10,359 nt of DNA. It comes from Lachnospiraceae bacterium UBA1755. Its GTDB lineage: Bacteria; Bacillota; Clostridia; Lachnospirales; Lachnospiraceae. The DNA is taken from positions 1 through 10,359 of the forward strand of contig DCHJ01000052.1 in assembly GCA_002314805.1 (NCBI GenBank). The letters run 5' to 3'. Below, piece after piece: positions 1 through 6,271 of this stretch (positions are counted from its first letter, which is position 1; every line of letters starts with the position of its first letter). The notes beneath the pieces are model-generated. The model ran no database searches. It was not told the origin of the DNA and saw only the letters and a list, made by a program, of their open reading frames with translations. The position numbers and the translations under genes were made by a program.

Positions 1-44
1 ATGATCCGGATGGCAATCTCATAGAGGTCGGCACACCGATGTGA
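1..44 (+). CDS. C-terminal end of a VOC (glyoxalase/bleomycin-resistance fold) family protein, 5' truncated by the window
   Basis: In the frame beginning at base 3 the sequence reads DPDGNLIEVGTPM followed by a TGA stop at 42-44. The DPDGN-[LI]-[IE]-E string is the hallmark last beta-strand of vicinal-oxygen-chelate proteins, where the Glu is commonly a metal ligand. Only 13 residues are visible, so substrate and subfamily (glyoxalase I, resistance protein, dioxygenase-like) cannot be assigned. The stop lies 20 bp before the next ATG, so the two genes are probably co-transcribed. A chance match is possible on so short a fragment, but the motif is unusually specific. Confidence 0.72.
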   Translation, partial: DPDGNLIEVGTPM

Positions 45-64
45 TTTGAAAGGCGGGACACCGT

Positions 65-898
65 ATGCATAATATAAGAATTGAAAAAATCGGAATCACA
101 AGAGTAAAAGCGGATGCAATAGTCAATGCGGCTAATGAAGGCCTATGGGAAGGCGGCGGGGTCTGTGGAGCCATATTCCGTGATGCCGGTTCTTCGGAAC
201 TTACAAAGGCATGTCAGAAAATCGGCGGATGTCATACCGGCAATGCTGTCATCACGCCTGCCTTCAGGCTACCGGCGAAGTATATCATCCACGCAGTTGG
301 ACCTGTGTGGAGAGGGGGAAATAACAATGAGCCTGAGCTATTATACAGCGCATACAAGCAGTCTCTTATTCTGGCAAAGAATAACGACTGCTATTCCATC
401 GCTTTCCCACTCATATCCGCAGGTATATTCGGATACCCAAAGGATAAAGCGTGGAGGAAAGCCCTTCAGGCGTGCATGGATTTTACTGACAGTGATCCTG
501 ATTATGATATGACCATCATTTTCACCGTTCTGGATGATGGGATAATTGCTTTGGGAAACAGTGTTCTTGATGAACTCACACATTCCGCGCAGAAGCATAC
601 GGTAGGATATGGAGCAGCTTTAACAAAAGCAAACTCAGATGCCAATAACTATCTTATCTATGACGAGTTCAAAAATGAGATATCACCAGGTAAATATCGA
701 CATTATAAGGGAAATGAGTATGAAGTGATCGGTGTAGCAAGACATTCCGAGGATGAGCATCCGATGGTCGTATACAGGGCCTTATACGGAGAAAAAGAAC
801 TCTGGGTAAGACCTGCAGAGATGTGGGATGAGCTGGTAGAAGTCAATGGAAAATGTGTGAAGAGATTTGAACGGATAGATCAGAACCGGGATATATAA
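65..898 (+). CDS. Macro-domain protein with C-terminal DUF1653 domain
   Basis: This 277-residue soluble protein has two parts. Residues 1-172 form a macro domain, a fold that binds ADP-ribose and often hydrolyses ADP-ribosyl or O-acetyl-ADP-ribose esters. It shows DAIVNAANEG (17-26), a Gly-rich loop GGGVCGAIF (30-38), the strand and loop IIHAVGPVW (74-82) and FPLISAGIFGYP (114-125). Residues about 198-273 match DUF1653, with the signature YRHYKGNEYEVIGVARHSE and a LWVRP stretch (247-250). DUF1653 has no firmly known role and usually occurs as a separate small protein, so the fusion is notable. The position equivalent to the catalytic Asp of YmdB-type enzymes (GGVDGAI) is Cys34 here, so hydrolase activity cannot be assumed. 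An AGGCGGG stretch (51-57) precedes the ATG. It follows the VOC gene and precedes the polymerase by 27 bp, suggesting one transcript. Macro fold is certain; substrate is not. Confidence 0.9.
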   Translation: MHNIRIEKIGITRVKADAIVNAANEGLWEGGGVCGAIFRDAGSSELTKACQKIGGCHTGNAVITPAFRLPAKYIIHAVGPVWRGGNNNEPELLYSAYKQSLILAKNNDCYSIAFPLISAGIFGYPKDKAWRKALQACMDFTDSDPDYDMTIIFTVLDDGIIALGNSVLDELTHSAQKHTVGYGAALTKANSDANNYLIYDEFKNEISPGKYRHYKGNEYEVIGVARHSEDEHPMVVYRALYGEKELWVRPAEMWDELVEVNGKCVKRFERIDQNRDI

Positions 899-911
899 GT
901 GCACCATTATC

Positions 912-921
912 AGGAAGGGGG
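912..921 (+). promoter_or_regulatory. Ribosome binding site of the Y-family polymerase
   Basis: The purine-rich run AGGAAGGGGG lies 4 bp before the ATG at 926. It supports that start over later in-frame codons. The start also places the conserved catalytic Asp at residue 10, as is usual in the family. Confidence 0.7.
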
Positions 922-925
922 ATAA

Positions 926-2449
926 ATGTCAGAAAGATCATACATAGCCATAGATCTGAAGTCATTCTACGCCTCCGTCGAATGTATAGAAAGAGGGCTT
1001 GATCCCCTTAAGACAAATCTGGTTGTTGCTGATGCCAGCCGTACGGAAAAGACCATATGCCTTGCAGTATCGCCATCCCTTAAATCATATGGGATACCCG
1101 GAAGAGCCAGGCTGTTTGAAGTCGTTCAGAAAGTAAAAGAAGCCAATTCCCTGCGTGCAGAGAAAGCACCGGGAAAAAAGCTTACAAGATCGTCCTATGA
1201 TGATGCCGAAATAAAGAAAGACCCATCATGCGCCATTGACTATATTGTTGCAACACCGCAGATGGCAAAATACATTGAGTGCAGCAACCGGATATATGAC
1301 ATATATCTTAAATATATCTCATCCGAGGATATACATGTATATTCGATCGATGAAGTATTCATGGATGTTACGGACTATCTGAAAACCTACAAGATGACTT
1401 CGCACGAGCTGGCTATGACAATGATCCATGACGTGCTTCATGAGACAGGTATCACGGCGACTGCCGGCATAGGGACCAATCTTTACCTTTGCAAGATAGC
1501 GATGGATATAGTTGCCAAACGCATCCCTGCCGATAATGACGGAGTAAGAATTGCAGAGCTTGATGAGATGAACTATCGGAAACTTCTGTGGGAGCATCAG
1601 CCCATTACTGATTTCTGGAGGGTAGGCAGAGGCTATGCAAAGAAGCTGGCAGAAAAGGGACTCTATACGATGGGGGATATAGCCAGATGTTCACTAGGAA
1701 AGAAGAGCGAATTCTATAGTGAGGATCTCCTGTATAAAATGTTCGGAGTCAATGCGGAGCTGCTAATTGATCATGCCTGGGGCTGGGAGCCCTGTACGAT
1801 AAAGGAAATAAAAGCATACAAGCCTGATAGCAACAGCTTAAGTTCCGGACAGGTACTGCATTGCCCGTATGATTTCGAGAAAGGGCGTCTCATCGTCAGA
1901 GAGATGACAGACTTACTGGTACTTGATCTGGTCGATAAGGGCCTCGTTACCGATCAGATTGTCCTTACAGTCGGATACGACATCGAATGTCTTACTGACC
2001 CGGATATCAGCAAAAAATATAAGGGACCGGTGACTACTGATTATTATGGCAGGGATGTTCCTAAAGCCGCCCATGGTTCAATAAGCCTGGAAGAGTATAC
2101 ATCATCTACTGACACAATACTAAGGGCAGCCACGGAACTTTACGAGAGCATAGTGAATAAAGACCTCCTTATAAGACGTGCATACGTAGTTGCAAATCAT
2201 ATATTGCCGAAAGAAAGCATTGCAAAGGCAGAAACCTACGAACAGCTGGATCTTTTCATCGATTACGATGCAAAGCTTAAGGAGGCTAAAGCGAAAGCCA
2301 TCAGAGAAGATAAGGAGCAGCGTATACAGCAGGCGCTATTGTCCATCAAGAAGCGCTATGGCAAGAATGCTGTCCTTAAGGGAATGAACTTCGAGGAGGG
2401 TGGAACTACCATCGACAGAAACAAACAGGTAGGAGGGCACAAAGCATAA
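926..2449 (+). CDS. Y-family translesion DNA polymerase (UmuC/DinB type)
   Basis: This 507-residue protein is an error-prone polymerase that copies past DNA lesions, working at stalled forks in the cytoplasm. The N-terminal palm has AIDLKSFYASVE with metal-binding Asp10 and steric-gate Tyr15 (same spacing as D7/Y12 of Dpo4). The second catalytic motif is SIDEVFMD with Asp142 and Glu143. A helix-hairpin-helix thumb follows at about 225-255, and the little-finger region runs roughly 300-430. Near the C-terminus QLDLF (440-444) matches the consensus beta-clamp binding pentapeptide, and the tail ends in GGxTxxRNxQxGGHKA-like residues typical of Gram-positive UmuC/UvrX-like proteins. All key residues are intact. 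The stop overlaps the ATG of the YolD-like gene by one base, so the two are translationally coupled. No LexA/DinR box (GAAC-N4-GTTC) was seen in the short upstream gap. UmuC-like versus DinB-like cannot be settled by eye, so no symbol is given. Confidence 0.95.
   Translation: MSERSYIAIDLKSFYASVECIERGLDPLKTNLVVADASRTEKTICLAVSPSLKSYGIPGRARLFEVVQKVKEANSLRAEKAPGKKLTRSSYDDAEIKKDPSCAIDYIVATPQMAKYIECSNRIYDIYLKYISSEDIHVYSIDEVFMDVTDYLKTYKMTSHELAMTMIHDVLHETGITATAGIGTNLYLCKIAMDIVAKRIPADNDGVRIAELDEMNYRKLLWEHQPITDFWRVGRGYAKKLAEKGLYTMGDIARCSLGKKSEFYSEDLLYKMFGVNAELLIDHAWGWEPCTIKEIKAYKPDSNSLSSGQVLHCPYDFEKGRLIVREMTDLLVLDLVDKGLVTDQIVLTVGYDIECLTDPDISKKYKGPVTTDYYGRDVPKAAHGSISLEEYTSSTDTILRAATELYESIVNKDLLIRRAYVVANHILPKESIAKAETYEQLDLFIDYDAKLKEAKAKAIREDKEQRIQQALLSIKKRYGKNAVLKGMNFEEGGTTIDRNKQVGGHKA
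2431..2436 (+). promoter_or_regulatory. Ribosome binding site of the YolD-like gene, inside the polymerase coding end
   Basis: A perfect AGGAGG lies within the last codons of the polymerase, 12 bp before the ATG at 2449. Spacing is longer than ideal, but it fits re-initiation at the TAATG overlap. Confidence 0.5.
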
Positions 2450-2847
2450 TGGGTAAGTATGATGACATAATTAATCTCCCACACCATGTATCCTCAAATC
2501 GTCCGCATATGTCAATCGAAAAAAGGGCAGCGCAGTTCGCTCCGTTCGCAGCTCTCTCAGGATATGGAGATTCAATAGAAGAGACCGGAAGGTTTACCTG
2601 CGAAAAGATTGAACTCGATGAACAGCATAAGGCATCTTTGGATGCAATGCTTAATCAGATAAGATCAGAACCGGGTATTCTGGTAAGGATCGTGTATTTT
2701 ACCCCGGATATGCTAAAGGATGGTGGTGAATACATTACGGCAGAAGGCAGGTTTAAGAAGATAGATAACACTGGCGCGAAGATAGTTCTTTACGATAATC
2801 AAACCATTTTGATAGATGATATATATTCAATCAGTATCTGTCAGTGA
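2449..2847 (+). CDS. YolD-like family protein, partner of the Y-family polymerase
   Basis: This 132-residue protein begins with YDDIINLPHHVS (4-15), continues with RPHMSIEKRAAQFAPFAAL (18-36), and ends with a beta-rich part ending near ILIDDIYSI. This start is characteristic of YolD-like proteins found next to UmuC-type polymerases in Firmicutes. The family is often compared with UmuD in role, as a small partner or regulator of the polymerase, but its biochemistry is poorly defined. The sequence has no Ser-Lys LexA-like protease signature that I can see, so it is not a UmuD homologue by motif. Its ATG overlaps the polymerase stop (TAATG), a strong sign of stoichiometric coupled expression. 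It appears complete and is the last gene of this run. Confidence 0.82.
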   Translation: MGKYDDIINLPHHVSSNRPHMSIEKRAAQFAPFAALSGYGDSIEETGRFTCEKIELDEQHKASLDAMLNQIRSEPGILVRIVYFTPDMLKDGGEYITAEGRFKKIDNTGAKIVLYDNQTILIDDIYSISICQ

Positions 2848-3048
2848 TAGTAAGTCTACCACAAGAACGCTATTTCTATCCATGTTTTTTGCTCTGCATG
2901 CCGGACTGTAAAAATGAGTTCGAAGGTGTTGAAGCGTGGTGCGTGGTCATGCTATATACAGAGAACATGTGCAGGGGCAAAGAAACGGATTTCGTAATCA
3001 GGCAACGCGGTATTTTATTGAGCGCTATCGGATAATAATACTCCGGAT

Positions 3049-3093
3049 TTGTCAACAATATTAACCATATAATAAACAAATATCGGTTGACAA
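3049..3093. repeat. 8-bp perfect inverted repeat in AT-rich DNA, possible operator
   Basis: TTGTCAAC (3049-3056) and GTTGACAA (3086-3093) are exact reverse complements separated by 29 bp. Each arm runs into AATATTAA on the + strand (3057-3064 and 3092-3099), so the segment also contains a 10-bp direct repeat ACAATATTAA (3055-3064, 3090-3099). The arms create TTGACA hexamers on both strands, but neither has a convincing -10 box at the right spacing. The arrangement would suit a dimeric regulator binding upstream of the helicase promoter; this is inference. Confidence 0.4.
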
Positions 3094-3180
3094 TATTAAT
3101 CGCAATGGATTCAGGATGACAAATGTGATGCATTCGGATATCCGGAGAATCGTTCAAGCAGTGCGGTTGTAGGTTATTGA

Positions 3181-3189
3181 TGATATAAT
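3181..3189 (+). promoter_or_regulatory. Extended -10 promoter for the helicase gene
   Basis: TGATATAAT is a perfect TATAAT box (3184-3189) preceded by the TGn extension, which can compensate for a weak -35. No good TTGACA lies 16-18 bp upstream. Transcription would start near 3196, leaving a leader of about 40 bases before the helicase start. Confidence 0.5.
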
Positions 3190-3225
3190 TTAAAATGTGT
3201 TCTGACTATCGAGCGGTTCTGAATA

Positions 3226-3233
3226 AGGGGAGG
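3226..3233 (+). promoter_or_regulatory. Ribosome binding site that leaves the helicase start ambiguous
   Basis: The run AGGGGAGG ends at 3233. Only 2 bp separate it from the GTG at 3236, while the in-frame TTG at 3239 is 5 bp away. The true first codon may therefore be TTG 3239, giving a protein one residue shorter. An out-of-frame ATG at 3234 shares the same site. Confidence 0.55.
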
Positions 3234-3235
3234 AT

Positions 3236-5866
3236 GTGTTGAACGGTTTCGAGGATAATGAATTTAAAGGGATGTTCCGTGATTATCAGCAGCGTATTCT
3301 GGATAATTCGGACAGATACCTTAAGGACGGAAAAATAAACATTGTTGCTGCACCGGGAAGTGGTAAAACTGTCCTTGGACTGGAGCTTATCCGTCGTATT
3401 GGTTCACCATGCATCATTTTTTCTCCGACGACTGCTATCCGTCAGCAATGGGGAGAAAGATTCAGGGAAATGTATCTTGGTGACGGTGATGATTTTGCTC
3501 AGCTGTTTTCATACGATCTGCATCAGGTCAGGCTACTGAATTCTGTCACATATCAGGCCCTGTATATGGCAGTTGCGAAAAAGAACGAAGCGAAGAACGA
3601 GGATGTGGACTGCTCTGACATCGATATTTCTGCAGTCATGCGCAGTTACGGAATAAAGACCGTATGTCTTGACGAAGCTCATCATCTGAAAAACGAATGG
3701 CAGAAAGCACTTGAAAAATTCATCTCATCACTTGACAGTGATGTCATGATCATATCCCTTACGGCAACTCCTCCATATGATTCGGATGGAGAAAAGTGGA
3801 ACCGATATATCAGAATCTGCGGTGAGATAGACGAAGAAATATCTGTACCGGAGCTTGTCAGCCGTAATACACTGTGTCCGCATCAGGATTATGTGTATTT
3901 TAACTATCCGGATGCTCAAGAGATCAAAAGCTTTCAAACCCACAGACTTCATGCTGTAAAAGCATTGGAGGAGCTTGGGAAACTGGAACTTTTTTCTGTC
4001 CTCAGTCAGAGACTGAATACCCGGAGACGGGATTATGATGCGCTGTTTTCCAATGTCAGTGGGTATGTTGCGCTTGCGGTGCTGCTAAAGCACTACAAAT
4101 ATGATATCAGCAAAAAACTGATTAATGATCTGACCGTAAGAAATGGTCTGCCGGACTTCAATATCCGATATGCCGAGACAGCAATTCGGTTTCTTTTGGA
4201 AAGTGACCTGATTTGCAAAGAGGATAAATCCGAAATAACTGCCATTCTCAAGGAGAATTCCGTTTATGAGAAAGGGAAGGCAGTGCTTGATTTGAATGGG
4301 AAGCTGAGGCGAAGTATCATTTCATCTGCCGGAAAACTGGAGAGTATCAGGAATATTGTACAAAGCGAGACAGCTGCAATGGCAGAAAAACTGAGGATGC
4401 TTGTTCTCACGGATTATATTAAAAAGGAAAGTATCCTCGGAGCTGCGGCAACGGAAAAATTCGATTCTGTCAATGTGGTCAGTATTTTTGAAACGATCAG
4501 GCGTGCTGTACCCGACGTGAGGATCGGGGTACTTTCAGGTACGCTTGTCATCCTTCCGGAAAACATTGATCTGTCGGGTTTAAAGTATAAAAAAGAAGCC
4601 ATATCGAATAACGGTTACGTGGTTATGAATTTCACCGGTTCCATGCATAGTATGGTGGATTATGTCGGAAAGCTGTTCGAACAGGGGAAAATACAGATTC
4701 TGATAGGGACAAAATCACTGTTGGGAGAGGGATGGGATTCTCCATGTATTAATTCCCTGATTCTGGCAAGCTTTGTAGGCAGTTTTGTTCAGTCCAACCA
4801 GATGCGGGGACGGGCAATACGAGTTGACAGGAACGATCCGGGAAAGACAGCAAATATCTGGCATCTTGTAACGATCGAACCGGAATATCTGATAGCGGAC
4901 AGGCTTCCGGAGCGTATAGCGGCATATTTACGAAGAGATAACAGCCGGATCGTCTCCTGTGATTATGATATGTTAAAACATCGCTTTGATTCCTTTGTGG
5001 GTCCGGCTTATGATAAGGGGACCATCACAAGTGGAATTGAAAGGATAACACTGATCCATCCTCCGTATGATCCTGACAGCATCAGGTGCATCAACTCAGA
5101 AATGCTGAGGCTGTCTGAGAAGCGCGATGATGTCAAAGACAAATGGACAGGTGAAGTCGGGGATGGAAGCTTTAATATGTGTGTGGAGACTTCGGTTCCC
5201 CGGGAGGCGCGGGTTCCTGTATTTGTCTTTTGGGATGCTGTTCTTGTTTTATTATTCTGTTTTGTATCGTATGCTTTTGCTTTTTCTCTGATAAGGTCTG
5301 CAGGGGAAGTTAATGTCACTGATGTCGCCGCACTGCTTCTGATATTCGGGCTGGGATTTGTGGTATACAGAATTTTCAGAAGGATCATCAGCCATTGCGG
5401 TGCTTCAGGTTCAATAAAGGCACTTGGCACTGCAGTTTGTCAGACTCTTTGCGAGTGCGGGCTGATTGCATCTTCTGCCAGGATTGAGGCCGAAGAAGAC
5501 AAAGGGTTGTGTTTAATAGCGCTTTATCTTTGCAATGCATCAGTTCACGACCAGAATATATTCAATAAGGCAATGACGGAAATGCTCTCCCCGATAGGAA
5601 ATCCGCGATATATCCTTATAGCAAAGATATGGCCGGGTATATTTTGCTACAGACGCTCTTTTGCCTGTCCGTCAGTCATCGGAAAAAAGGAGAGTTATGT
5701 TAAAGTCCTTGCAAAAAAGCTGAAACAATCAACGGGACGCTATGTGCCGGTGTTTACATACCACGAAAAGGGGCGCAAACTGATTCTGAAATGTAGGAGG
5801 CGCTCATACATTACGGCTGTTGAAAGAATTATCAATAAGAAATACAAGGTTTCACATTGGGATTAA
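3236..5866 (+). CDS. DEAH-type superfamily 2 helicase with two C-terminal transmembrane segments
   Basis: This 876-residue protein has an ATP-dependent nucleic-acid translocase or helicase core. It shows FRDYQQ (14-19), Walker A AAPGSGKT (38-45, Lys44), DEAH box CLDEAHH (144-150), motif III SLTATPP (174-180), a helical insert at about 200-380, motif IV-like MLVLTDY (388-394), motif V IGTKSLLGEGWDSP (490-503) and motif VI QMRGRAIR (522-529). The core resembles type III restriction (ResIII) and UvrB-like helicases. No nuclease motif is seen. Residues about 662-684 and 696-714 are strongly hydrophobic and form a predicted membrane hairpin with a short outer loop, followed by basic YRIFRRII, which fits both large domains being cytoplasmic. 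The last 160 residues (717-876) form a domain I do not recognise, with Cys735, Cys739 and Cys741 and a basic tail. The gene has its own promoter and stands alone. Start is GTG 3236 or TTG 3239. A defence or DNA-uptake role is possible but not shown. Confidence 0.88.
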   Translation: MLNGFEDNEFKGMFRDYQQRILDNSDRYLKDGKINIVAAPGSGKTVLGLELIRRIGSPCIIFSPTTAIRQQWGERFREMYLGDGDDFAQLFSYDLHQVRLLNSVTYQALYMAVAKKNEAKNEDVDCSDIDISAVMRSYGIKTVCLDEAHHLKNEWQKALEKFISSLDSDVMIISLTATPPYDSDGEKWNRYIRICGEIDEEISVPELVSRNTLCPHQDYVYFNYPDAQEIKSFQTHRLHAVKALEELGKLELFSVLSQRLNTRRRDYDALFSNVSGYVALAVLLKHYKYDISKKLINDLTVRNGLPDFNIRYAETAIRFLLESDLICKEDKSEITAILKENSVYEKGKAVLDLNGKLRRSIISSAGKLESIRNIVQSETAAMAEKLRMLVLTDYIKKESILGAAATEKFDSVNVVSIFETIRRAVPDVRIGVLSGTLVILPENIDLSGLKYKKEAISNNGYVVMNFTGSMHSMVDYVGKLFEQGKIQILIGTKSLLGEGWDSPCINSLILASFVGSFVQSNQMRGRAIRVDRNDPGKTANIWHLVTIEPEYLIADRLPERIAAYLRRDNSRIVSCDYDMLKHRFDSFVGPAYDKGTITSGIERITLIHPPYDPDSIRCINSEMLRLSEKRDDVKDKWTGEVGDGSFNMCVETSVPREARVPVFVFWDAVLVLLFCFVSYAFAFSLIRSAGEVNVTDVAALLLIFGLGFVVYRIFRRIISHCGASGSIKALGTAVCQTLCECGLIASSARIEAEEDKGLCLIALYLCNASVHDQNIFNKAMTEMLSPIGNPRYILIAKIWPGIFCYRRSFACPSVIGKKESYVKVLAKKLKQSTGRYVPVFTYHEKGRKLILKCRRRSYITAVERIINKKYKVSHWD

Positions 5867-6128
5867 TCGTATTATTTACGGTTCATACAACAGACGGGAG
5901 GCCCTTTTCCAGACCGATATTGATGACCTGGAGGCTGAAATCAATGCTGAAGCAGTGAGTGTTCATCTGTCATTAACCGAAAAAGAATACCGAGTGCATT
6001 TTGTCACCATCGTATATCTGCCGCGGTATGAACCTTTATCAAAACAGTATTACTGGTATGCGAAGCCATCACCCTTTTCCTTAATCATCATATTTAACTT
6101 ATTATCTGGGCAAGATAAGATAAAAAGT

Positions 6129-6134
6129 TATAAT
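6129..6134 (+). promoter_or_regulatory. Candidate -10 box upstream of the exporter operon
   Basis: A perfect TATAAT lies 138 bp before the first exporter gene. Hexamers 16-18 bp upstream match TTGACA poorly, and no TGn extension is present, so the call is weak. Short inverted arms CTGGG (6106-6110) and CCCAG (6138-6142) flank it. Confidence 0.33.
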
Positions 6135-6162
6135 GAACCCAGTAAATTGCGGAGGTGTCGAA

Positions 6163-6207
6163 ATGGACATGGTGAGAATTCGATATATTAAGGTATTCAG
6201 TATCTGA
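6163..6207 (+). CDS. Very short reading frame (14 codons) with a good ribosome binding site; leader peptide or broken precursor
   Basis: GGAGGT (6151-6156) is followed 6 bp later by an ATG that encodes MDMVRIRYIKVFSI and stops at 6205-6207. A -1 shift near 6190-6192 would join it to GIQYLNVEEYLKDLYSK ending at 6245, giving a coherent 27-residue peptide. There is no Gly-Gly cleavage site and no Cys/Ser/Thr-rich core, so it is not a recognisable bacteriocin precursor. It sits between the possible promoter and the exporter, so a translated leader or the remnant of an exported peptide gene are both conceivable. It may also be noise. Confidence 0.25.
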   Translation: MDMVRIRYIKVFSI

Positions 6208-6260
6208 ATGTAGAAGAGTATCTTAAAGACCTGTATTCGAAATAATCAACCATCCGGAAT

Positions 6261-6265
6261 GGAGG
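6261..6265 (+). promoter_or_regulatory. Ribosome binding site of the peptidase-containing exporter
   Basis: GGAGG lies 6 bp before the ATG at 6272. This fixes the start, which leaves about 17 residues before the conserved C39 QMESAECGAAC motif, as is usual for the family. Confidence 0.7.
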
Positions 6266-6271
6266 CAGTAT

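Larger units (their letters stand above)
2848..3235. other. 388-bp intergenic region between the YolD-like gene and the helicase gene
   Basis: I see no convincing gene here. The first half (2848-3035) can be read as a 63-codon frame from a GTG overlapping the previous stop, but composition and the lack of recognisable motifs argue against it. The second half is AT-rich and contains an inverted repeat (3049-3093), a small palindrome CGGATATCCG (3135-3144) and the helicase promoter (3181-3189). No GC hairpin followed by a T run was found, so the end of the upstream transcript is undefined. Confidence 0.6.
5867..6245 (+). pseudogene. Possible remnant of an unidentified gene, interrupted by one stop
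   Basis: After the helicase stop, the frame with codons at 5820+3n contains residues such as LEAEINAEAVSVHLSLTEK and HFVTIVYLPRYEPL that look like ordinary soluble protein. It lacks an ATG and a ribosome binding site. Around 6085 the composition shifts to AT-rich, low-coding-quality sequence, then a TAA occurs at 6189-6191, followed by QYLNVEEYLKDLYSK and a final TAA. This could be the 3' part of a gene truncated when the helicase was acquired, or simply an accidentally open frame. No function can be given. Confidence 0.25.
5867..6271. other. 405-bp gap between helicase and exporter genes, possibly holding a decayed gene
   Basis: No complete recognisable gene is present. The frame entered from within the helicase end (from a TTG at 5820) stays open to a TAA at 6189-6191, then continues open to 6243-6245. 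Up to about 6085 it has coding-like codon content, for example RREALFQTDIDDLEAEINAE, but it lacks a convincing start and matches no family I know. Downstream are a TATAAT box (6129-6134) and a short reading frame (6163-6207). Confidence 0.5.

Noticed and set aside
880..925. Possible LexA/DinR box before the polymerase
   Set aside because: The GAAC at about 868-871 and 883-886 is not followed by a GTTC four bases later; no palindromic match is present.
2798..2813. Hairpin ATCAAA-CCAT-TTTGAT as a terminator
   Set aside because: It lies inside the YolD-like coding sequence, is AT-only in its stem ends and is not followed by a T run.
2844..3035. 63-codon frame starting at a GTG that overlaps the YolD stop
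   Set aside because: The GTGA overlap is suggestive, but the protein is Cys/Met-rich with no motif, has no ribosome binding site, and ends in AT-rich non-coding DNA.
3087..3115. Perfect TTGACA (3087-3092) as a -35 box
   Set aside because: No acceptable -10 hexamer lies 16-18 bp downstream; it is better explained as part of the inverted repeat.
2876..3157. 93-codon frame on the - strand in the intergenic region
   Set aside because: It overlaps the repeat and palindrome region, has low-complexity hydrophobic and His/Ser-rich content, and no ribosome binding site or family resemblance.
5008..5430. 140-codon frame on the - strand inside the helicase gene
   Set aside because: It lies wholly opposite a coding region with intact membrane-segment codons, and its Ser/Thr-rich content is typical of antisense shadow.
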